The notes beneath the pieces were generated by a model, which saw nothing but the letters and a program-made list of their open reading frames with translations, ran no database searches and was not told the DNA's origin. 64,000 nucleotides of DNA, taken from the NCBI RefSeq assembly GCF_013433315.1, contig NZ_WXVV01000007.1, positions 1-64,000 of the forward strand, in the 5' to 3' direction. This document shows, in pieces, positions 33,399-43,553 of the stretch. Each line of letters starts with the position of its first letter. The first letter of the stretch is position 1. The DNA is from Pseudomonas crudilactis. GTDB taxonomy: Bacteria; Pseudomonadota; Gammaproteobacteria; Pseudomonadales; Pseudomonadaceae. A program made the translations under genes and the position numbers.

Positions 33399-34850
33399 TC
33401 AAATCCCGCAGAGCTGACGCAACAGCTCGGTATCCAGATGCTTTTCCACCAGATCCGCCAGCCGCTCGATATCGCGCTCGCGCAAGCCGTGATAATCCAC
33501 CTCCTGCACATCGCTCAATCCGGCCCAGCGCAGCAACGCGGCACTCGCCGCCGGCCCTTCGAACAGGCCATGCAGATAGGTGCCGAACACTTGTCCGTCA
33601 GCACTCTGTGCACCGTCGCAACGACCGTCATCCAGGTACACCGCCGCATTCTCCAGCGCCGGGCCGCTGGTCACGCCAGCATGAATTTCATAACCACTGA
33701 CTTCAGCATTCTCAAGCGCCAACCGCCCACGCACATTGCGCAACTGCTTGTCGGCCTCAAGCATGGTTTCGAACGCCAGCAAGCCCAAACCGGCACTCGT
33801 GCCCGGCGCACCTTCAAGACCGAGCGGGTCATGCACCTGCTCACCGAGCATCTGCAGACCGCCACAAATCCCCAACACTTTGCCGCCATAACGCAGATGC
33901 CGGTTGATCGCCGAATCCCAACCATTGGCACGCAAATACGCCAGATCGCTGCACACGCTTTTCGAGCCCGGCAGAATGATCAGGTCAGCAGCAGGAATCG
34001 CCTGCCCCGGCCCGACAAATTGCAGATCGACCTGAGGATGCAAGCGCAGCGGATCGAAGTCGGTGTGGTTGCTGATGCGCGGCAATACCGGCACTACCAC
34101 TTTCAAGACTTGTTCGGCCTTGTCGGTCTGGCGCTGATCGATGCCGTCCTCGGCCTCCAGATGCAGATCCATCACGTACGGCAACACGCCCACCACCGGT
34201 TTTCCGGTGCGTTGTTCCAGCCAGTCGAGGCCCGGTTGCAGCAAGGCGATGTCACCGCGAAAACGGTTGATGATGAATCCTTTGACCCGCGCCTGTTCGC
34301 TCGGCGACAGCAACTCCAGGGTGCCGACCAGATGCGCGAAAACCCCGCCACGATTGATGTCGGCAATCAGCAACACCGGGCAATCCACCGCTTCGGCAAA
34401 GCCCATGTTGGCGATGTCGCCCGCGCGCAGATTGATCTCGGCCGGCGAGCCCGCGCCTTCGACCATCACCAGCGGATAGGCGGCGCTGAGTCGCTCGTGA
34501 GAAGCCAAAACAGCTTTCATCGCGATGGCTTTGTAGTCGTGGTACGCCACGGCATTCATCGACGTCACCGCGCGACCATGAATGATCACTTGCGCGCCGG
34601 TGTCGCTGTTCGGCTTGAGCAGCACCGGGTTCATATCGGTGTGCGGCTCAAGAAACGCCGCTTGCGCCTGCACCGCTTGTGCACGGCCGATCTCACCACC
34701 ATCCGCCGTTACTGCACTGTTCAGCGCCATGTTCTGCGGCTTGAACGGGACGACTGCCACGCCCTGCCGGGTCGCCCAGCGGCACAGCGCCGTCACCAGT
34801 GTGCTTTTGCCGGCGTCGGAAGTGGTGCCCTGCACCATCAGCGTGGTCAT
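33399..34850 (-). CDS. cobQ: Adenosylcobyric acid synthase CobQ
   Basis: 483 residues. N-terminal P-loop-like domain ([18 protein letters not shown]), [20 protein letters not shown], and the C-terminal class I glutamine amidotransferase domain with nucleophile Cys in [10 protein letters not shown] and a catalytic His near YLHGLFEG. It amidates four side chains of the corrin ring using glutamine and ATP. AAGGA precedes the ATG, and the start overlaps the upstream cobC-type decarboxylase gene by four bases. Confidence 0.96.
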   Translation of the reverse strand: MTTLMVQGTTSDAGKSTLVTALCRWATRQGVAVVPFKPQNMALNSAVTADGGEIGRAQAVQAQAAFLEPHTDMNPVLLKPNSDTGAQVIIHGRAVTSMNAVAYHDYKAIAMKAVLASHERLSAAYPLVMVEGAGSPAEINLRAGDIANMGFAEAVDCPVLLIADINRGGVFAHLVGTLELLSPSEQARVKGFIINRFRGDIALLQPGLDWLEQRTGKPVVGVLPYVMDLHLEAEDGIDQRQTDKAEQVLKVVVPVLPRISNHTDFDPLRLHPQVDLQFVGPGQAIPAADLIILPGSKSVCSDLAYLRANGWDSAINRHLRYGGKVLGICGGLQMLGEQVHDPLGLEGAPGTSAGLGLLAFETMLEADKQLRNVRGRLALENAEVSGYEIHAGVTSGPALENAAVYLDDGRCDGAQSADGQVFGTYLHGLFEGPAASAALLRWAGLSDVQEVDYHGLRERDIERLADLVEKHLDTELLRQLCGI

Positions 34851-35839
34851 GGTTTGTCCTTGGTAAACGCGATTAAAGCGTGTTCGAGACGCGCCTCTTC
34901 AGCCGCATTGGCGGGCAAGCCAAAACGCAGGCTGCTGTTGTGGGTGAAGATGCGCAGCAAGATGCCGCGGCGGGCCATGAACTCGTGCAACGCTTCGGCA
35001 TGCTCGGTGATCAACCACTGGAACAGCGCGCAACCGCCCTGCGGCTTGAAGCCATAGCGTTCAAGCAGCGCTGCCAGTCGTTCGCTGGCTTCATCACTGC
35101 GAATCCGTTGCCGTGTGTGCCCTTCAGTGTCTTGCAGACACACTTGGCCAAGCACTCGGGTTGGCCCGCTCACGGCCCATGGCCCGACCTGTTCGGCGAG
35201 CAGTTTGAGCAACTTGCGCTCGGCCAGGACAAAGCCCAGACGCACCCCGGCCAGACCGAAAAACTTGCCGAACGAACGCAACACGATCAGCCCGACCTGA
35301 TGCGCATGCGGGGCCAGACTCAGTTGCGGCGTGTTGTCCATGAACGCTTCATCGACCACCAGCCAGCCACCGCGCCGGGCGAGCCGCGCATGCCAGTCGA
35401 GCAACCGTGCCTGGGTCAGGCTCAGGCCGGTCGGATTGTTCGGATTGACTACCACCAGCACGTCGAGACTGTCGAGAAAGAACTCGACTTCCTGCTCCAG
35501 CACCTCGCGCACGATATAACCACTGCGCCGCCACGCTTCGGCATGTTCGGCATAACACGGCGACAACACACCAACCTTGCCGGCGCGGCGCAAACGCGGC
35601 AGCAACTGGATAGCCATCTGCGAACCGGCCACCGGCAACACCTGCGCGGCGCCGTAGTAATCACACGCGGCTTGCTCCAGACCGTCATCGGTTTCCGGCA
35701 AGCGCGCCCAGGCGCGTAGCGGGATTTCCGGGATCGGAAATGGCCATGGCGCGAGGCCGCTGGACAGGTCGAGCCAGTCCGCCTCGGCAATGCCGTAATC
35801 GTGTGCAGCCTTGCGCAGCCGGCCACCGTGCTCAAGCAT
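34847..35839 (-). CDS. cobC: Threonine-phosphate decarboxylase CobD/CobC (PLP-dependent)
   Basis: 330 residues, aminotransferase fold type [22 protein letters not shown] at the start, [16 protein letters not shown] in the middle, and [16 protein letters not shown] holding the PLP-binding lysine. It makes (R)-1-amino-2-propanol O-phosphate, the linker of the nucleotide loop (CobD in Salmonella naming, CobC in Pseudomonas naming). The start overlaps cbiB by eight bases, and the stop overlaps cobQ. Confidence 0.92.
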   Translation of the reverse strand: MLEHGGRLRKAAHDYGIAEADWLDLSSGLAPWPFPIPEIPLRAWARLPETDDGLEQAACDYYGAAQVLPVAGSQMAIQLLPRLRRAGKVGVLSPCYAEHAEAWRRSGYIVREVLEQEVEFFLDSLDVLVVVNPNNPTGLSLTQARLLDWHARLARRGGWLVVDEAFMDNTPQLSLAPHAHQVGLIVLRSFGKFFGLAGVRLGFVLAERKLLKLLAEQVGPWAVSGPTRVLGQVCLQDTEGHTRQRIRSDEASERLAALLERYGFKPQGGCALFQWLITEHAEALHEFMARRGILLRIFTHNSSLRFGLPANAAEEARLEHALIAFTKDKP

Positions 35840-36740
35840 AGAATTCAGCCCCCACGCAGAGAATCAGCAGCCATAACCATACGCCGCGCTGGACCAATTG
35901 CCAGCCACGGTCGATGGAATCTGCGTCAGCCGCTGCGCCCTCGCCAAGCTGAGGACGGTCGTGAAGTTCACCGTGATAAATCGCCGGGCCGCCCAATTCC
36001 ACGCCCAGCGCACCAGCGCCCGCCGCCATCACCGGACCGGCGTTGGGGCTGTCCCATTTCGGCGCCTGTGTGCGCCAGCATTTCAATGCGAGTCGGGTTT
36101 TGCCGAGCAGTGCGTAGGTCAACGCCACCAGACGCGCAGGAATGTAGTTGAGCACGTCGTCGATTTTCGCTGCGGCCCAACCGAAACGCTCGAAGCGTTC
36201 GTTGCGGTAGCCCCACATCGCATCGAGCGTGTTGCTCAAGCGATAGAGCACAACGCCCGGCGCACCCGCCACGACAAACCAGAACAGCGCGGCAAACACC
36301 GCGTCACTGCCGTTTTCCAGCACTGACTCAGTGGCAGCGCGAGCGACGGCAGTGCTGTCGAGTTCATCGGTCTGACGACTGACCAGATAGCCGACTCGCT
36401 TGCGCGCCTCATCCAGATCATCCGCACGTAAAGCAGCAGCCACCGGCGCGACATGCTCACCGAGGCTGCGCATGCCGAGGGCGCAATACAACGCGAGAAT
36501 CTCAACGACCCAACCCACGTACGGCGCCCAGGCAAACGCCGTGGCGAGCAAGGTCAGCGGCAGCACCGCGATCACCCACGCGGTGACGCCATGGCTGCGC
36601 CAGCCCCGGCCAGCGGCGTTGAAACGTTGCTCGATGCGCCCGGCAAAATTGCCGAACGCCACCAGCGGATGCCAGCGTTTCGGTTCACCGAGCAGCGCAT
36701 CCAGCGCCACTGCGGCGACACTCAACAACGCCACACTCAT
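35832..36740 (-). CDS. cobD: Adenosylcobinamide-phosphate synthase CbiB (CobD)
   Basis: 302 residues from the ATG at 36740. Several membrane helices. [25 protein letters not shown] at the N-terminus and [41 protein letters not shown] (in part) are the CbiB signatures. It attaches the aminopropanol linker to adenosylcobyric acid. Overlaps bluB upstream by four bases and the decarboxylase downstream by eight. Confidence 0.93.
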   Translation of the reverse strand: MSVALLSVAAVALDALLGEPKRWHPLVAFGNFAGRIEQRFNAAGRGWRSHGVTAWVIAVLPLTLLATAFAWAPYVGWVVEILALYCALGMRSLGEHVAPVAAALRADDLDEARKRVGYLVSRQTDELDSTAVARAATESVLENGSDAVFAALFWFVVAGAPGVVLYRLSNTLDAMWGYRNERFERFGWAAAKIDDVLNYIPARLVALTYALLGKTRLALKCWRTQAPKWDSPNAGPVMAAGAGALGVELGGPAIYHGELHDRPQLGEGAAADADSIDRGWQLVQRGVWLWLLILCVGAEFYA

Positions 36741-37387
36741 TGACTCACTCCCCAATAATTTTCATACAGCAACTCATTGAGCGGACGCGCCTGCGCCCAC
36801 CCTTCGAGTACCAGCATCGGCGCCGGATAGAATTCCTTGACCGGGCCCAGACACAAAACCGCCAGCGGCTTGGCGCCTTCAGGCAGTTTCAGCAGATCGG
36901 CCAGCGCCTGCGGTTCGAACAGCGAGACCCAGCCCATGCCCAAGCCTTCGGCGCGAGAGGCCAGCCACAGATTCTGGATCGCGCAGGACAGCGAGGCCAT
37001 GTCCATTTCCGGCAGCGTGCGGCGACCGAAGATGTGTTTTTCGCGATCGTCCATCAGCGCCGCGACCAGCACTTCGGCGCAATCGTGGATGCCTTCGACC
37101 TTGAGCTTCATAAACTCGTCGCTGCGCTCGCCGAGCGCTTCAGCGGTGCGGACGCGCTCTTCTTCGACGAGATTCTGGATCTGGCCGCGTAAAGTTCGGT
37201 CGCTGATGCGAATGAAGCGCCAAGGCTGCATCAGGCCGACGCTTGGCGCCTGGTGGGCGGCTTCCAAGAGTCGGCGCAACAGCTCCGGCTCGACGCTGCC
37301 ACCGGTGAAGTGGCGCATGTCGCGGCGTTCGGCGATGGCTCTGTAAACCGCTTCGCGCTCGGCTTCGGAGAATGCGTTGTCGGTCAT
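36737..37387 (-). CDS. bluB: 5,6-dimethylbenzimidazole synthase BluB
   Basis: 216 residues from the ATG at 37387. A flavin-dependent nitroreductase-fold enzyme: [58 protein letters not shown], and [17 protein letters not shown]. BluB fragments reduced FMN with oxygen to give dimethylbenzimidazole, the B12 lower ligand, so this organism can probably make its own lower base aerobically. A REP pair starts six bases upstream of the gene, separating it from cobB. Confidence 0.94.
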   Translation of the reverse strand: MTDNAFSEAEREAVYRAIAERRDMRHFTGGSVEPELLRRLLEAAHQAPSVGLMQPWRFIRISDRTLRGQIQNLVEEERVRTAEALGERSDEFMKLKVEGIHDCAEVLVAALMDDREKHIFGRRTLPEMDMASLSCAIQNLWLASRAEGLGMGWVSLFEPQALADLLKLPEGAKPLAVLCLGPVKEFYPAPMLVLEGWAQARPLNELLYENYWGVSQ

Positions 37388-37392
37388 GGCCT

Positions 37393-37485
37393 CTTCGCGA
37401 GCAAGCTCGCTCCCACATTGGACGGGGGGCTTGCTCAAGAAACACGATCCCCTGTGGGAGCGAGCTTGCTCGCGAAGGCGGCCTC
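37393..37485. repeat. REP inverted pair reaching into the cobB 3' end
   Basis: TTCGCGAGCAAGCTCGCTCC (from 37393) and its inverse (37453-37485 region) flank the cobB stop codon at 37435. The right-hand half lies inside the cobB reading frame. Confidence 0.9.
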
Positions 37486-38784
37486 ACGGTCTGGCACAAA
37501 CAATGCGGCAATCGCAGTCGGATTCGACGGGAAATAGAAGTGCACATAAGAAGCCGTCATCCGCCCATCCCGATAAACCGCCTCGGCACCGCGCCCGCCA
37601 TTCGGGCTCAAGCCACGGGCAATCGGCGTCAGCTCGGTGGTGGTCAGCGAATGATGATAAGTGTGCCCGCGCAACGAGCCTTCCGGCAGATCCACAGCTT
37701 GCAGCGCCAGTGCCGCCAGACGCTTTTGCATCACCGCGTCGCCCTTGAGCAACCCGACCAGTTCAGCACGCGTACCTTCAACATCGGTCAGCGAGTCGAG
37801 CAAATAAAGCATCCCGCCACATTCAGCGAGCAACGGTTTCCCCGCCGCATGATGCGCACGGATCGCCTCAACCATCGCGGTGTTTTGCGACAACGCAACG
37901 TGATGCAGTTCCGGATAACCACCGGGCAGATACAAGCTGTCCGCTTCAGGTAATTGCGTATCGCGAATCGGCGAGAAGAAACTCAGCTCGGCGCCCATCG
38001 CGCGCAACAGATCGAGACTCGCGCCATAGGTGAAGGCAAACGCCTCATCACGCGCAACGGCAATGCGCACACCCTTCAGCAGCGGCTCGACAGCGATGAC
38101 GTCAGGCGCGGCGAACTCCACGGCCGGTGGCAGCGCTACCTCGCAACTGCTGGCCAGTGCGTCGGCAGCGGCGTCGAGACGCACATCCAGGTCATTCAGT
38201 TCGCTGGCCTGCACCAGACCGAGATGGCGGCTCGGCAGTTCGATGCCAGTCTCGCGGGACAACGCGCCGTACCAACGCAGACCTTCCGTGAGACTGCCTT
38301 CGAGCAATTGCGCATGGCGCAAGGTGCCGACACGATTGGCCAACACGCCGGCAAATGGCAAATCCGGTTGATACTTCGCCAGGCCCAGCGCCAGCGCACC
38401 AAAGGTCTGCGCCATCGCCGTGCCGTCGATCACACCGAGCACCGGCACACCGAAGTGCCGCGCCAGATCGGCGCTGGACGGTGTGCCGTCGAACAGGCCC
38501 ATCACGCCTTCGATCAGAATCAGATCCGCCTCGGCAGCGGCTTCCCACAACAGGCGACGACTTTCCTGCTCGCCGACCATCCACATGTCCAGTTGATACA
38601 CCGGCGCACCGCTGGCGCGCTCGAGAATCATCGGGTCGAGAAAGTCCGGACCGCATTTGAACACGCGCACCTTGCGCCCCTGATTGCGATGCAAACGGGC
38701 GAGCGCGGCGGTGACGGTGGTCTTGCCCTGACCGGAGGCCGGCGCGGCGATAAGTACCGCCGGGCAGTGACGTGGTTGATTCAA
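37435..38784 (-). CDS. cobB: Cobyrinate a,c-diamide synthase CobB
   Basis: 449 residues. N-terminal ATP site AAPASGQGKTTVTAAL, middle GVMGLFDGTPSSADLARHFGVPVLGVID, and a C-terminal glutamine amidotransferase half with nucleophile Cys in LLAECGGMLYLL and HTYHHS. It amidates carboxylates a and c of cobyrinic acid. The start codon is TTG, overlapping cobO's stop (TTGA), with AAAGG eight bases upstream. The last 15 residues (AAFASKLAPTGDRVS) are encoded by a REP element, an unusual tail that follows the catalytic core. Confidence 0.94.
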   Translation of the reverse strand: MNQPRHCPAVLIAAPASGQGKTTVTAALARLHRNQGRKVRVFKCGPDFLDPMILERASGAPVYQLDMWMVGEQESRRLLWEAAAEADLILIEGVMGLFDGTPSSADLARHFGVPVLGVIDGTAMAQTFGALALGLAKYQPDLPFAGVLANRVGTLRHAQLLEGSLTEGLRWYGALSRETGIELPSRHLGLVQASELNDLDVRLDAAADALASSCEVALPPAVEFAAPDVIAVEPLLKGVRIAVARDEAFAFTYGASLDLLRAMGAELSFFSPIRDTQLPEADSLYLPGGYPELHHVALSQNTAMVEAIRAHHAAGKPLLAECGGMLYLLDSLTDVEGTRAELVGLLKGDAVMQKRLAALALQAVDLPEGSLRGHTYHHSLTTTELTPIARGLSPNGGRGAEAVYRDGRMTASYVHFYFPSNPTAIAALFVPDREAAFASKLAPTGDRVS

Positions 38785-39392
38785 AGTTCGACGCCTTTCT
38801 GCGCTTTGATCCCGGCCTGGAAGGCGTGTTTGAGCATGCCCATTTCGGTGACCGTGTCGCCCATCTCGATCATTTCCGGCTTGGCCGCACGACCGGTGAC
38901 GATCACATGCTGCATCGGCGGACGCGCCTGTAGATCGCTGAGCACCTGATCGAGATCGAGGTAGCCGTGCTTGAGGGCGATGTTGAGTTCGTCGAGCACC
39001 ACCAGACCGATCGACGGATCGCGCAGCAGCTCACGGGAAACCGCCCACGCGGCTTCGGCAGCGGCGATGTCGCGCTGACGATCCTGGGTTTCCCAGGTGA
39101 AACCTTCGCCCATCACGTGGAAACGCACCTGCTCTGGGAAGCGGCGGAAGAACAACTCCTCACCGGTGCTGTTACGGCCCTTGATGAACTGCACCACACC
39201 GCACTGCATGCCGTGGCCCATGGCGCGGGCGAGCATGCCGAAGGCCGAGCTGCTTTTACCTTTGCCGTTGCCGGTCAGCACCAGCACCAGGCCGCACTCA
39301 TCGGGCGAGTTGGCGATGCGTTCATCGATCACGGCTTTTTTGCGCTGCATACGCGCCAGGTGGCGTTCGTCGCGCTCGGGGGAATCAGTCAT
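38781..39392 (-). CDS. cobO: Cob(I)yrinic acid a,c-diamide adenosyltransferase CobO
   Basis: 203 residues from the ATG at 39392. P-loop-like GNGKGKSSSAFGMLARAMGHG, VVQFIKGRNSTGEE, and VVLDELNIALKHGYLD fit the CobA/CobO family. It adenosylates the reduced corrinoid. First gene of the ten-gene leftward cluster, preceded by the cobalamin riboswitch (39487-39697) and overlapping cobB by four bases. GGAG lies 12 bases upstream of the start. Confidence 0.96.
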   Translation of the reverse strand: MTDSPERDERHLARMQRKKAVIDERIANSPDECGLVLVLTGNGKGKSSSAFGMLARAMGHGMQCGVVQFIKGRNSTGEELFFRRFPEQVRFHVMGEGFTWETQDRQRDIAAAEAAWAVSRELLRDPSIGLVVLDELNIALKHGYLDLDQVLSDLQARPPMQHVIVTGRAAKPEMIEMGDTVTEMGMLKHAFQAGIKAQKGVEL

Positions 39393-39486
39393 GGGGGAGC
39401 TCTCCGTTGGGGCTGGATAACGGCGGGCAGGCACAAGAATAGACGGCAAAAAGCCTGGCATCGCCCACCGTGATGCCGCTGGATGG

Positions 39487-39697
39487 ATCAGGCCGGTCTC
39501 CGGGCTCATGAGCGGCGTTTCGCCTGACTGCGCGCCTTCCCGCTTCTGTCGAGGCAGTGGCTCAAGGCGCAGTTTTCACTCATTTACCGTTGCGGGGGCA
39601 GCGCCGGGATCGTGGTGGTTCTTCGTGCGAAGACAACCCTCACCGGCTTCCCTGTTTCACTCTGTCGACGGGGGTCACAGAGCACCTGAAACAAGCG
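39487..39697 (-). promoter_or_regulatory. Cobalamin riboswitch upstream of cobO
   Basis: On the minus strand the element contains GGGAAGCCGGTG (39637-39656 region), GCTGCCCCCGCAACGGTAA (39583-39602), the B12 box AGCCACTG (39557-39564 region) and a final GAGACCGGCC near 39491-39500. Order and spacing are those of the cobalamin class. It is in the leader of the cob operon and should shut it off when adenosylcobalamin is plentiful. Ends are approximate. Confidence 0.95.
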
Positions 39698-39867
39698 GCG
39701 AAGGTTAGAGGGTTGGGGGTGGAGCGTCAATTAAAGAGGCGGCCATCGGGCGAATAACTGCCGCCGATCAATTATCTGACGCCAATCTTGTGCCACACTG
39801 ATACAAATGATATCAAAGAGCCATGCTTTTTCCGAAAAGCCCACCACAACAATAAAGGATGATGACG

Positions 39868-40452
39868 ATGCAAGGCATGATCATCAGCAACCCGCGCCTG
39901 GAATTTCTGCGCCCGGTGCTTGAACGCTGGTTTGACTGTATCGACCGCTACAACGCCGTGCGCGGCGACAGCGACACCCCGTACTGGCATGACGAGAAAG
40001 CCAATCTCGGATTGCTCTCGGCGGCGGCCTGGATGGCCGAGCTGGTCACTTTGAATGACACTGCCACGCGCAAACAGAATGAAGAAGGCGAGCGCAACGC
40101 TCGCGCCGACCTTTTTCTCGCCGGTGCCGAAGACCGCGCCTTTATCCAGGCCACTCAGCGCTGGCCAAAGGTCACCAACCTGAATCTGACTCAAGCTCTG
40201 CTGGACATCACCAACGACGCCAAGCGCATCAGTTATGCCAGCGACCTCAAGCTCGGCTGCCTGTTTGTCGCGCCGCAAAAAGCCCAGCACAGCGCCAGCC
40301 CCGAAGAGCTGCAAGACATGGTCGACGACCTGCAAAAGGAACACACCTGCGCGGTCGCCTGGTATTTCCCCTACGCCTACCGCAAATTGCGCAGCGAAGC
40401 CGGCAACTATCACCCGGGCATTGCCGTGCTGTTCAAGGAAGCCCGCGGCTGA
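39868..40452 (+). CDS. Conserved protein of unknown function
   Basis: 194 residues from the ATG at 39868, the one with AAAGGA at 8-nt spacing; two ATGs just before it sit too close. I recognise no named domain. It is helical and rich in aromatic residues (RPVLERWFDCIDRYNAV, LGLLSAAAWMAEL, CAVAWYFPYAYRKLR), with no signal peptide or membrane segment. It lies alone between the cobalamin riboswitch and the sugar-dehydrogenase-like gene. It may be induced for some stress, but nothing in the sequence says so. Confidence 0.75.
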   Translation: MQGMIISNPRLEFLRPVLERWFDCIDRYNAVRGDSDTPYWHDEKANLGLLSAAAWMAELVTLNDTATRKQNEEGERNARADLFLAGAEDRAFIQATQRWPKVTNLNLTQALLDITNDAKRISYASDLKLGCLFVAPQKAQHSASPEELQDMVDDLQKEHTCAVAWYFPYAYRKLRSEAGNYHPGIAVLFKEARG

Positions 40453-40518
40453 GCAGTTGAACCATCGGGCTTGCGCCCTCCTCTATGATTAGGAATGCAT
40501 TCATAGGGAAGATCAGCA

Positions 40519-41832
40519 ATGCGCAAGCCCCAGCTCGTTTTTGTCATCGCCTTCGCCGGAGGACTCGCCGCCTGCGGTGAAACCTCCAGCCTGCAAGTCT
40601 CCGACGGCACCGGCCCGTCACCGAAATTGCCTGAACCAAACAAGACCCTGATTCCGACGGTGAACATCGCCCCGGCGATCGGCTGGCCCGCGGGCGGCAA
40701 ACCGACCGCAGCGGCCGGTACTCAGGTGGCAGCCTTCGCTGAAGGCCTCGATCATCCGCGCTGGCTCTATGTGCTACCCAATGGCGATGTGCTGGTGGCG
40801 GAAACCAACGCCCCGCCGAAGCCTGATGACAGCAGCGGCATTCGTGGCTGGGTCATGAAGAAAGTCATGGGTAAGGCCGGCGCCGGCGTGCCGAGCCCGA
40901 ACCGCATCACCCTGCTGCGTGACGCCGATCATGATGGCGTCGCGGAAACACGCACGGTGTTTCTGCAGAACCTCAACTCGCCGTTCGGCATGACCCTGGT
41001 CGGCAATGATCTGTACGTCGCCGATACCGATCGCCTGCTGCGCTTTAACTACGAACCGGGCGCGACCGAGATCAAATCGCAGCCAATCAAGGTAGTCGAT
41101 CTGCCGGGCGGCACGCTGAATCACCACTGGACCAAAAACGTCATTGCCAGCAAGGACGGCAGCAAGCTGTACGTCACTGTCGGATCGAACAGCAACGTCG
41201 GCGAAAATGGTCTGGATAAAGAAGAAGGCCGCGCAGCGATCTGGGAAGTCGATCGGGCGACCGGCAATCACCGCATCTTCGCCTCGGGCATCCGCAACCC
41301 CAATGGCCTGGCCTGGGAACCCACCAGTGGGGCGCTGTGGACAGCCGTCAACGAGCGTGACGAGATCGGCAGTGATCTGGTGCCGGACTACATCACTTCA
41401 GTGAAGGACGGTGGTTTCTATGGCTGGCCGTTCAGTTACTACGGTCAGCATGTCGATGTCCGCGTTACGCCGCAAAACCCCGATCTGGTGGCCAAAGCCA
41501 TCGCCCCGGATTACGCGATCGGGCCGCACACTGCCTCGTTGGGCCTGAGTTTTGCCGACGGCAACAAATTGCCAGCGCAGTTCAAGGAAGGCGCATTCAT
41601 CGGTCAGCACGGCTCGTGGAACCGCAAGCCGCACAGTGGCTACAAGGTGATTTTCGTGCCGTTTACCGGTGGCAAGCCAAGCGGCAAACCGGTGGATGTC
41701 CTGACCGGGTTCCTCGACAAGGACGAGAATGCTTTGGGTCGGCCGGTGGGCGTGGTGATCGACCAGCAAGGTGGCTTGCTGGTAGCGGATGATGTTGGCA
41801 ACAAGGTGTGGCGAGTGTCGGCCAGCAAATAG
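40519..41832 (+). CDS. PQQ-dependent sugar-dehydrogenase-like lipoprotein (sorbosone dehydrogenase family)
   Basis: 437 residues. A lipoprotein signal ends in LAAC (residues ~16-19), so the protein is anchored in the envelope. The body is a beta-propeller: [88 protein letters not shown] and [18 protein letters not shown]. The HPRW and GSNSN segments match soluble glucose/sorbosone dehydrogenases that use PQQ. The sugar is unknown. GGAAG precedes the ATG. Confidence 0.88.
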   Translation: MRKPQLVFVIAFAGGLAACGETSSLQVSDGTGPSPKLPEPNKTLIPTVNIAPAIGWPAGGKPTAAAGTQVAAFAEGLDHPRWLYVLPNGDVLVAETNAPPKPDDSSGIRGWVMKKVMGKAGAGVPSPNRITLLRDADHDGVAETRTVFLQNLNSPFGMTLVGNDLYVADTDRLLRFNYEPGATEIKSQPIKVVDLPGGTLNHHWTKNVIASKDGSKLYVTVGSNSNVGENGLDKEEGRAAIWEVDRATGNHRIFASGIRNPNGLAWEPTSGALWTAVNERDEIGSDLVPDYITSVKDGGFYGWPFSYYGQHVDVRVTPQNPDLVAKAIAPDYAIGPHTASLGLSFADGNKLPAQFKEGAFIGQHGSWNRKPHSGYKVIFVPFTGGKPSGKPVDVLTGFLDKDENALGRPVGVVIDQQGGLLVADDVGNKVWRVSASK

Positions 41833-41854
41833 TTTTCGCCATGCACAAACAACT

Positions 41855-41942
41855 GTAGGAGTGAGCCTGCTCGCGATAGCGGTCGATCATTCAACATTGA
41901 TGTTGAATGTGACACCGTCATCGCGAGCAGGCTCACTCCTAG
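41855..41942. repeat. REP inverted pair
   Basis: GTAGGAGTGAGCCTGCTCGC at 41855 and its inverse ending at 41942 lie between the dehydrogenase-like and NlpC/P60 genes. Confidence 0.9.
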
Positions 41943-41966
41943 ACATTAGATTTTGGGCAACTTGAA

Positions 41967-42503
41967 TTACGGGTTATGCGCCAGATGCTCCGGCTGCAGC
42001 ACCCGCTTGGCACTCAGATAAGCCTTCTGCCAATACGCCTTCGACAGGCTGTCCAGCTTCACCGTGCCGCCCGTGGCTGGCGCGTGCACAAAGCGCCCTT
42101 CGCCGACGTAAATCCCCGCGTGACTGACCTGCGAACCGCCATTGGTGGCGAAGAAGATCAGGTCGCCAGTCTGCAAGCCTTCCTTGCCGACGTTCGGCGC
42201 CTGCATGACGATCATTTCGCGCGTGGAACGTGGCAACGAAATACCCGCCGCATCGCGGTAGACAAAACCGATCAGGCCACTGCAATCAAACCCCGAATCC
42301 GGCGTGTTACCGCCCCAGCGATAAGGCGTGCCGACCAGGCCAAGCGCGCGAAACAGCACGTCTTCAGCAGCCGGTGAAAAAGCTTGGGAGGGGCCGAATA
42401 CGACCGGGGCGCGAACCACCGGCGCAGGTGGCGGCGTGCGACTGGCGCAGGCGCTGAGCAGCGCTATGCAGAGCATCAATGTGAGGCGGGCCGACATCGT
42501 CAT
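41967..42503 (-). CDS. NlpC/P60 cell-wall endopeptidase lipoprotein (first of two)
   Basis: 178 residues from the ATG at 42503, ten bases from AGGA. Lipoprotein signal with LLSACAS. NlpC/P60 domain at ~55-175: catalytic Cys in SGFDCSGLIGFVY, His in VSHAGIYVGEGRFVHA, and the later polar residue of the triad region. It cuts the stem peptide of peptidoglycan, most likely as a D,L-endopeptidase involved in wall growth or cell separation. A terminator (42557-42586) lies between it and the second copy. Confidence 0.93.
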   Translation of the reverse strand: MTMSARLTLMLCIALLSACASRTPPPAPVVRAPVVFGPSQAFSPAAEDVLFRALGLVGTPYRWGGNTPDSGFDCSGLIGFVYRDAAGISLPRSTREMIVMQAPNVGKEGLQTGDLIFFATNGGSQVSHAGIYVGEGRFVHAPATGGTVKLDSLSKAYWQKAYLSAKRVLQPEHLAHNP

Positions 42504-42556
42504 AAGCAGAACATCCTGATCTGGCTGCGGCTTTTTCTGCCGATGGACAGAAAACA

Positions 42557-42586
42557 AAACCGCCTGCGTGAGCACGCAGGCGGTTT
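42557..42586 (-). terminator. Terminator between the two NlpC/P60 genes
   Basis: AAACCGCCTGCGTG (42557-42570) pairs with CACGCAGGCGGTTT (42573-42586), a 14-bp stem with a T-rich tail on the minus strand. It should end the transcript of the upstream NlpC/P60 gene. Confidence 0.88.
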
Positions 42587-42721
42587 GCCATCAATATAGA
42601 TACAGGATTCTAGCGGCTACGCGGCAAACTTCAAGTAAGACTTTAACTTCACCTTGTAAAGTCTAGGTCTACTCCGTTGCCGGGAGCCTGATTGTCGCCG
42701 CGAACGCAGCGACAACGGGGA

Positions 42722-43339
42722 TTACTTGCGAGCGGTAACGACCGTCGGAGCGTTGGCCAATGCGCGTTTCGCTTCGATGAAAGTCTTGCTCCAGTAGCTG
42801 TCACCCAGGCTGTCGATGCGAACACCGCCGCTGCGACGACTGCTGGAGTGGATGAACTGGTTGTCACCCAGGTAGATCCCGGCGTGGCTGACACGACCGC
42901 GACGACCATTGGTGGCGAAAAACAGCAGATCGCCCGGCTCAAGGTTGCTGCGCGAGACCAGCGGAGCATCAACGTTGATCATTTCGCGGGTCGAGCGTGG
43001 CAGGTTCATGCCGGCTTCTTCGCGGAACAGGTAGCCGATGAAACCGCTGCAATCGAAGCCGGCTTCAGAGGTACCGCCAAAACGGTAACGGGTACCGATC
43101 AGGGACATGCCGCGCTCAAGGATGCTGTCGGCCAGAACAGGAAGCTGATAAGGCTTCTTGCCATTGAATTCGTTGAGTTCTTTTTCGGTGTCCAGTTCTT
43201 CCTGGTAAATAACGGAAGACTGGGCCGTGGCAGAATTTTTAACCTGTTGAGGCTGCTCTTGAACTGGAGAATGAGCAGCGCAACCGTACAACAGGGTGAC
43301 GAGTGCGAGAGGCACGAGGGGTGCGAAGCGCTTTAGCAT
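42722..43339 (-). CDS. NlpC/P60 cell-wall endopeptidase lipoprotein (second of two)
   Basis: 205 residues from the ATG at 43339. Lipoprotein signal with LLYGCAA. A polar linker (~25-70) precedes the NlpC/P60 domain: Cys in EAGFDCSGFIGYLF, His in VSHAGIYLGDNQFIHSSS. It is about half identical to its neighbour by eye, so the pair arose by duplication. The terminator after this gene suggests each has its own promoter. Confidence 0.93.
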   Translation of the reverse strand: MLKRFAPLVPLALVTLLYGCAAHSPVQEQPQQVKNSATAQSSVIYQEELDTEKELNEFNGKKPYQLPVLADSILERGMSLIGTRYRFGGTSEAGFDCSGFIGYLFREEAGMNLPRSTREMINVDAPLVSRSNLEPGDLLFFATNGRRGRVSHAGIYLGDNQFIHSSSRRSGGVRIDSLGDSYWSKTFIEAKRALANAPTVVTARK

Positions 43340-43553
43340 GGGCACGACCGTGGCTGATAGTTGTAAAGAAGCCGAGACTATGCCCGCTATCAACCTCATT
43401 TGCAAATTCAATCGATCTTTTTGTGACTTCTCGGTTTCTCGTTTACATCTAAGCGCTTAAGCCCATTTGAACCGATACGCGGCCTGCACACCGTGCAGGA
43501 AAGCGGATTTTGTGGCGCCTGAAATATGCCGAGACACGCTGAAAGCCGCGCCG

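Noticed and set aside
39508..39757. Two 66-codon plus frames upstream of the unknown gene at 39868
   Set aside because: They lie antisense to the cobalamin riboswitch and have no ribosome site.
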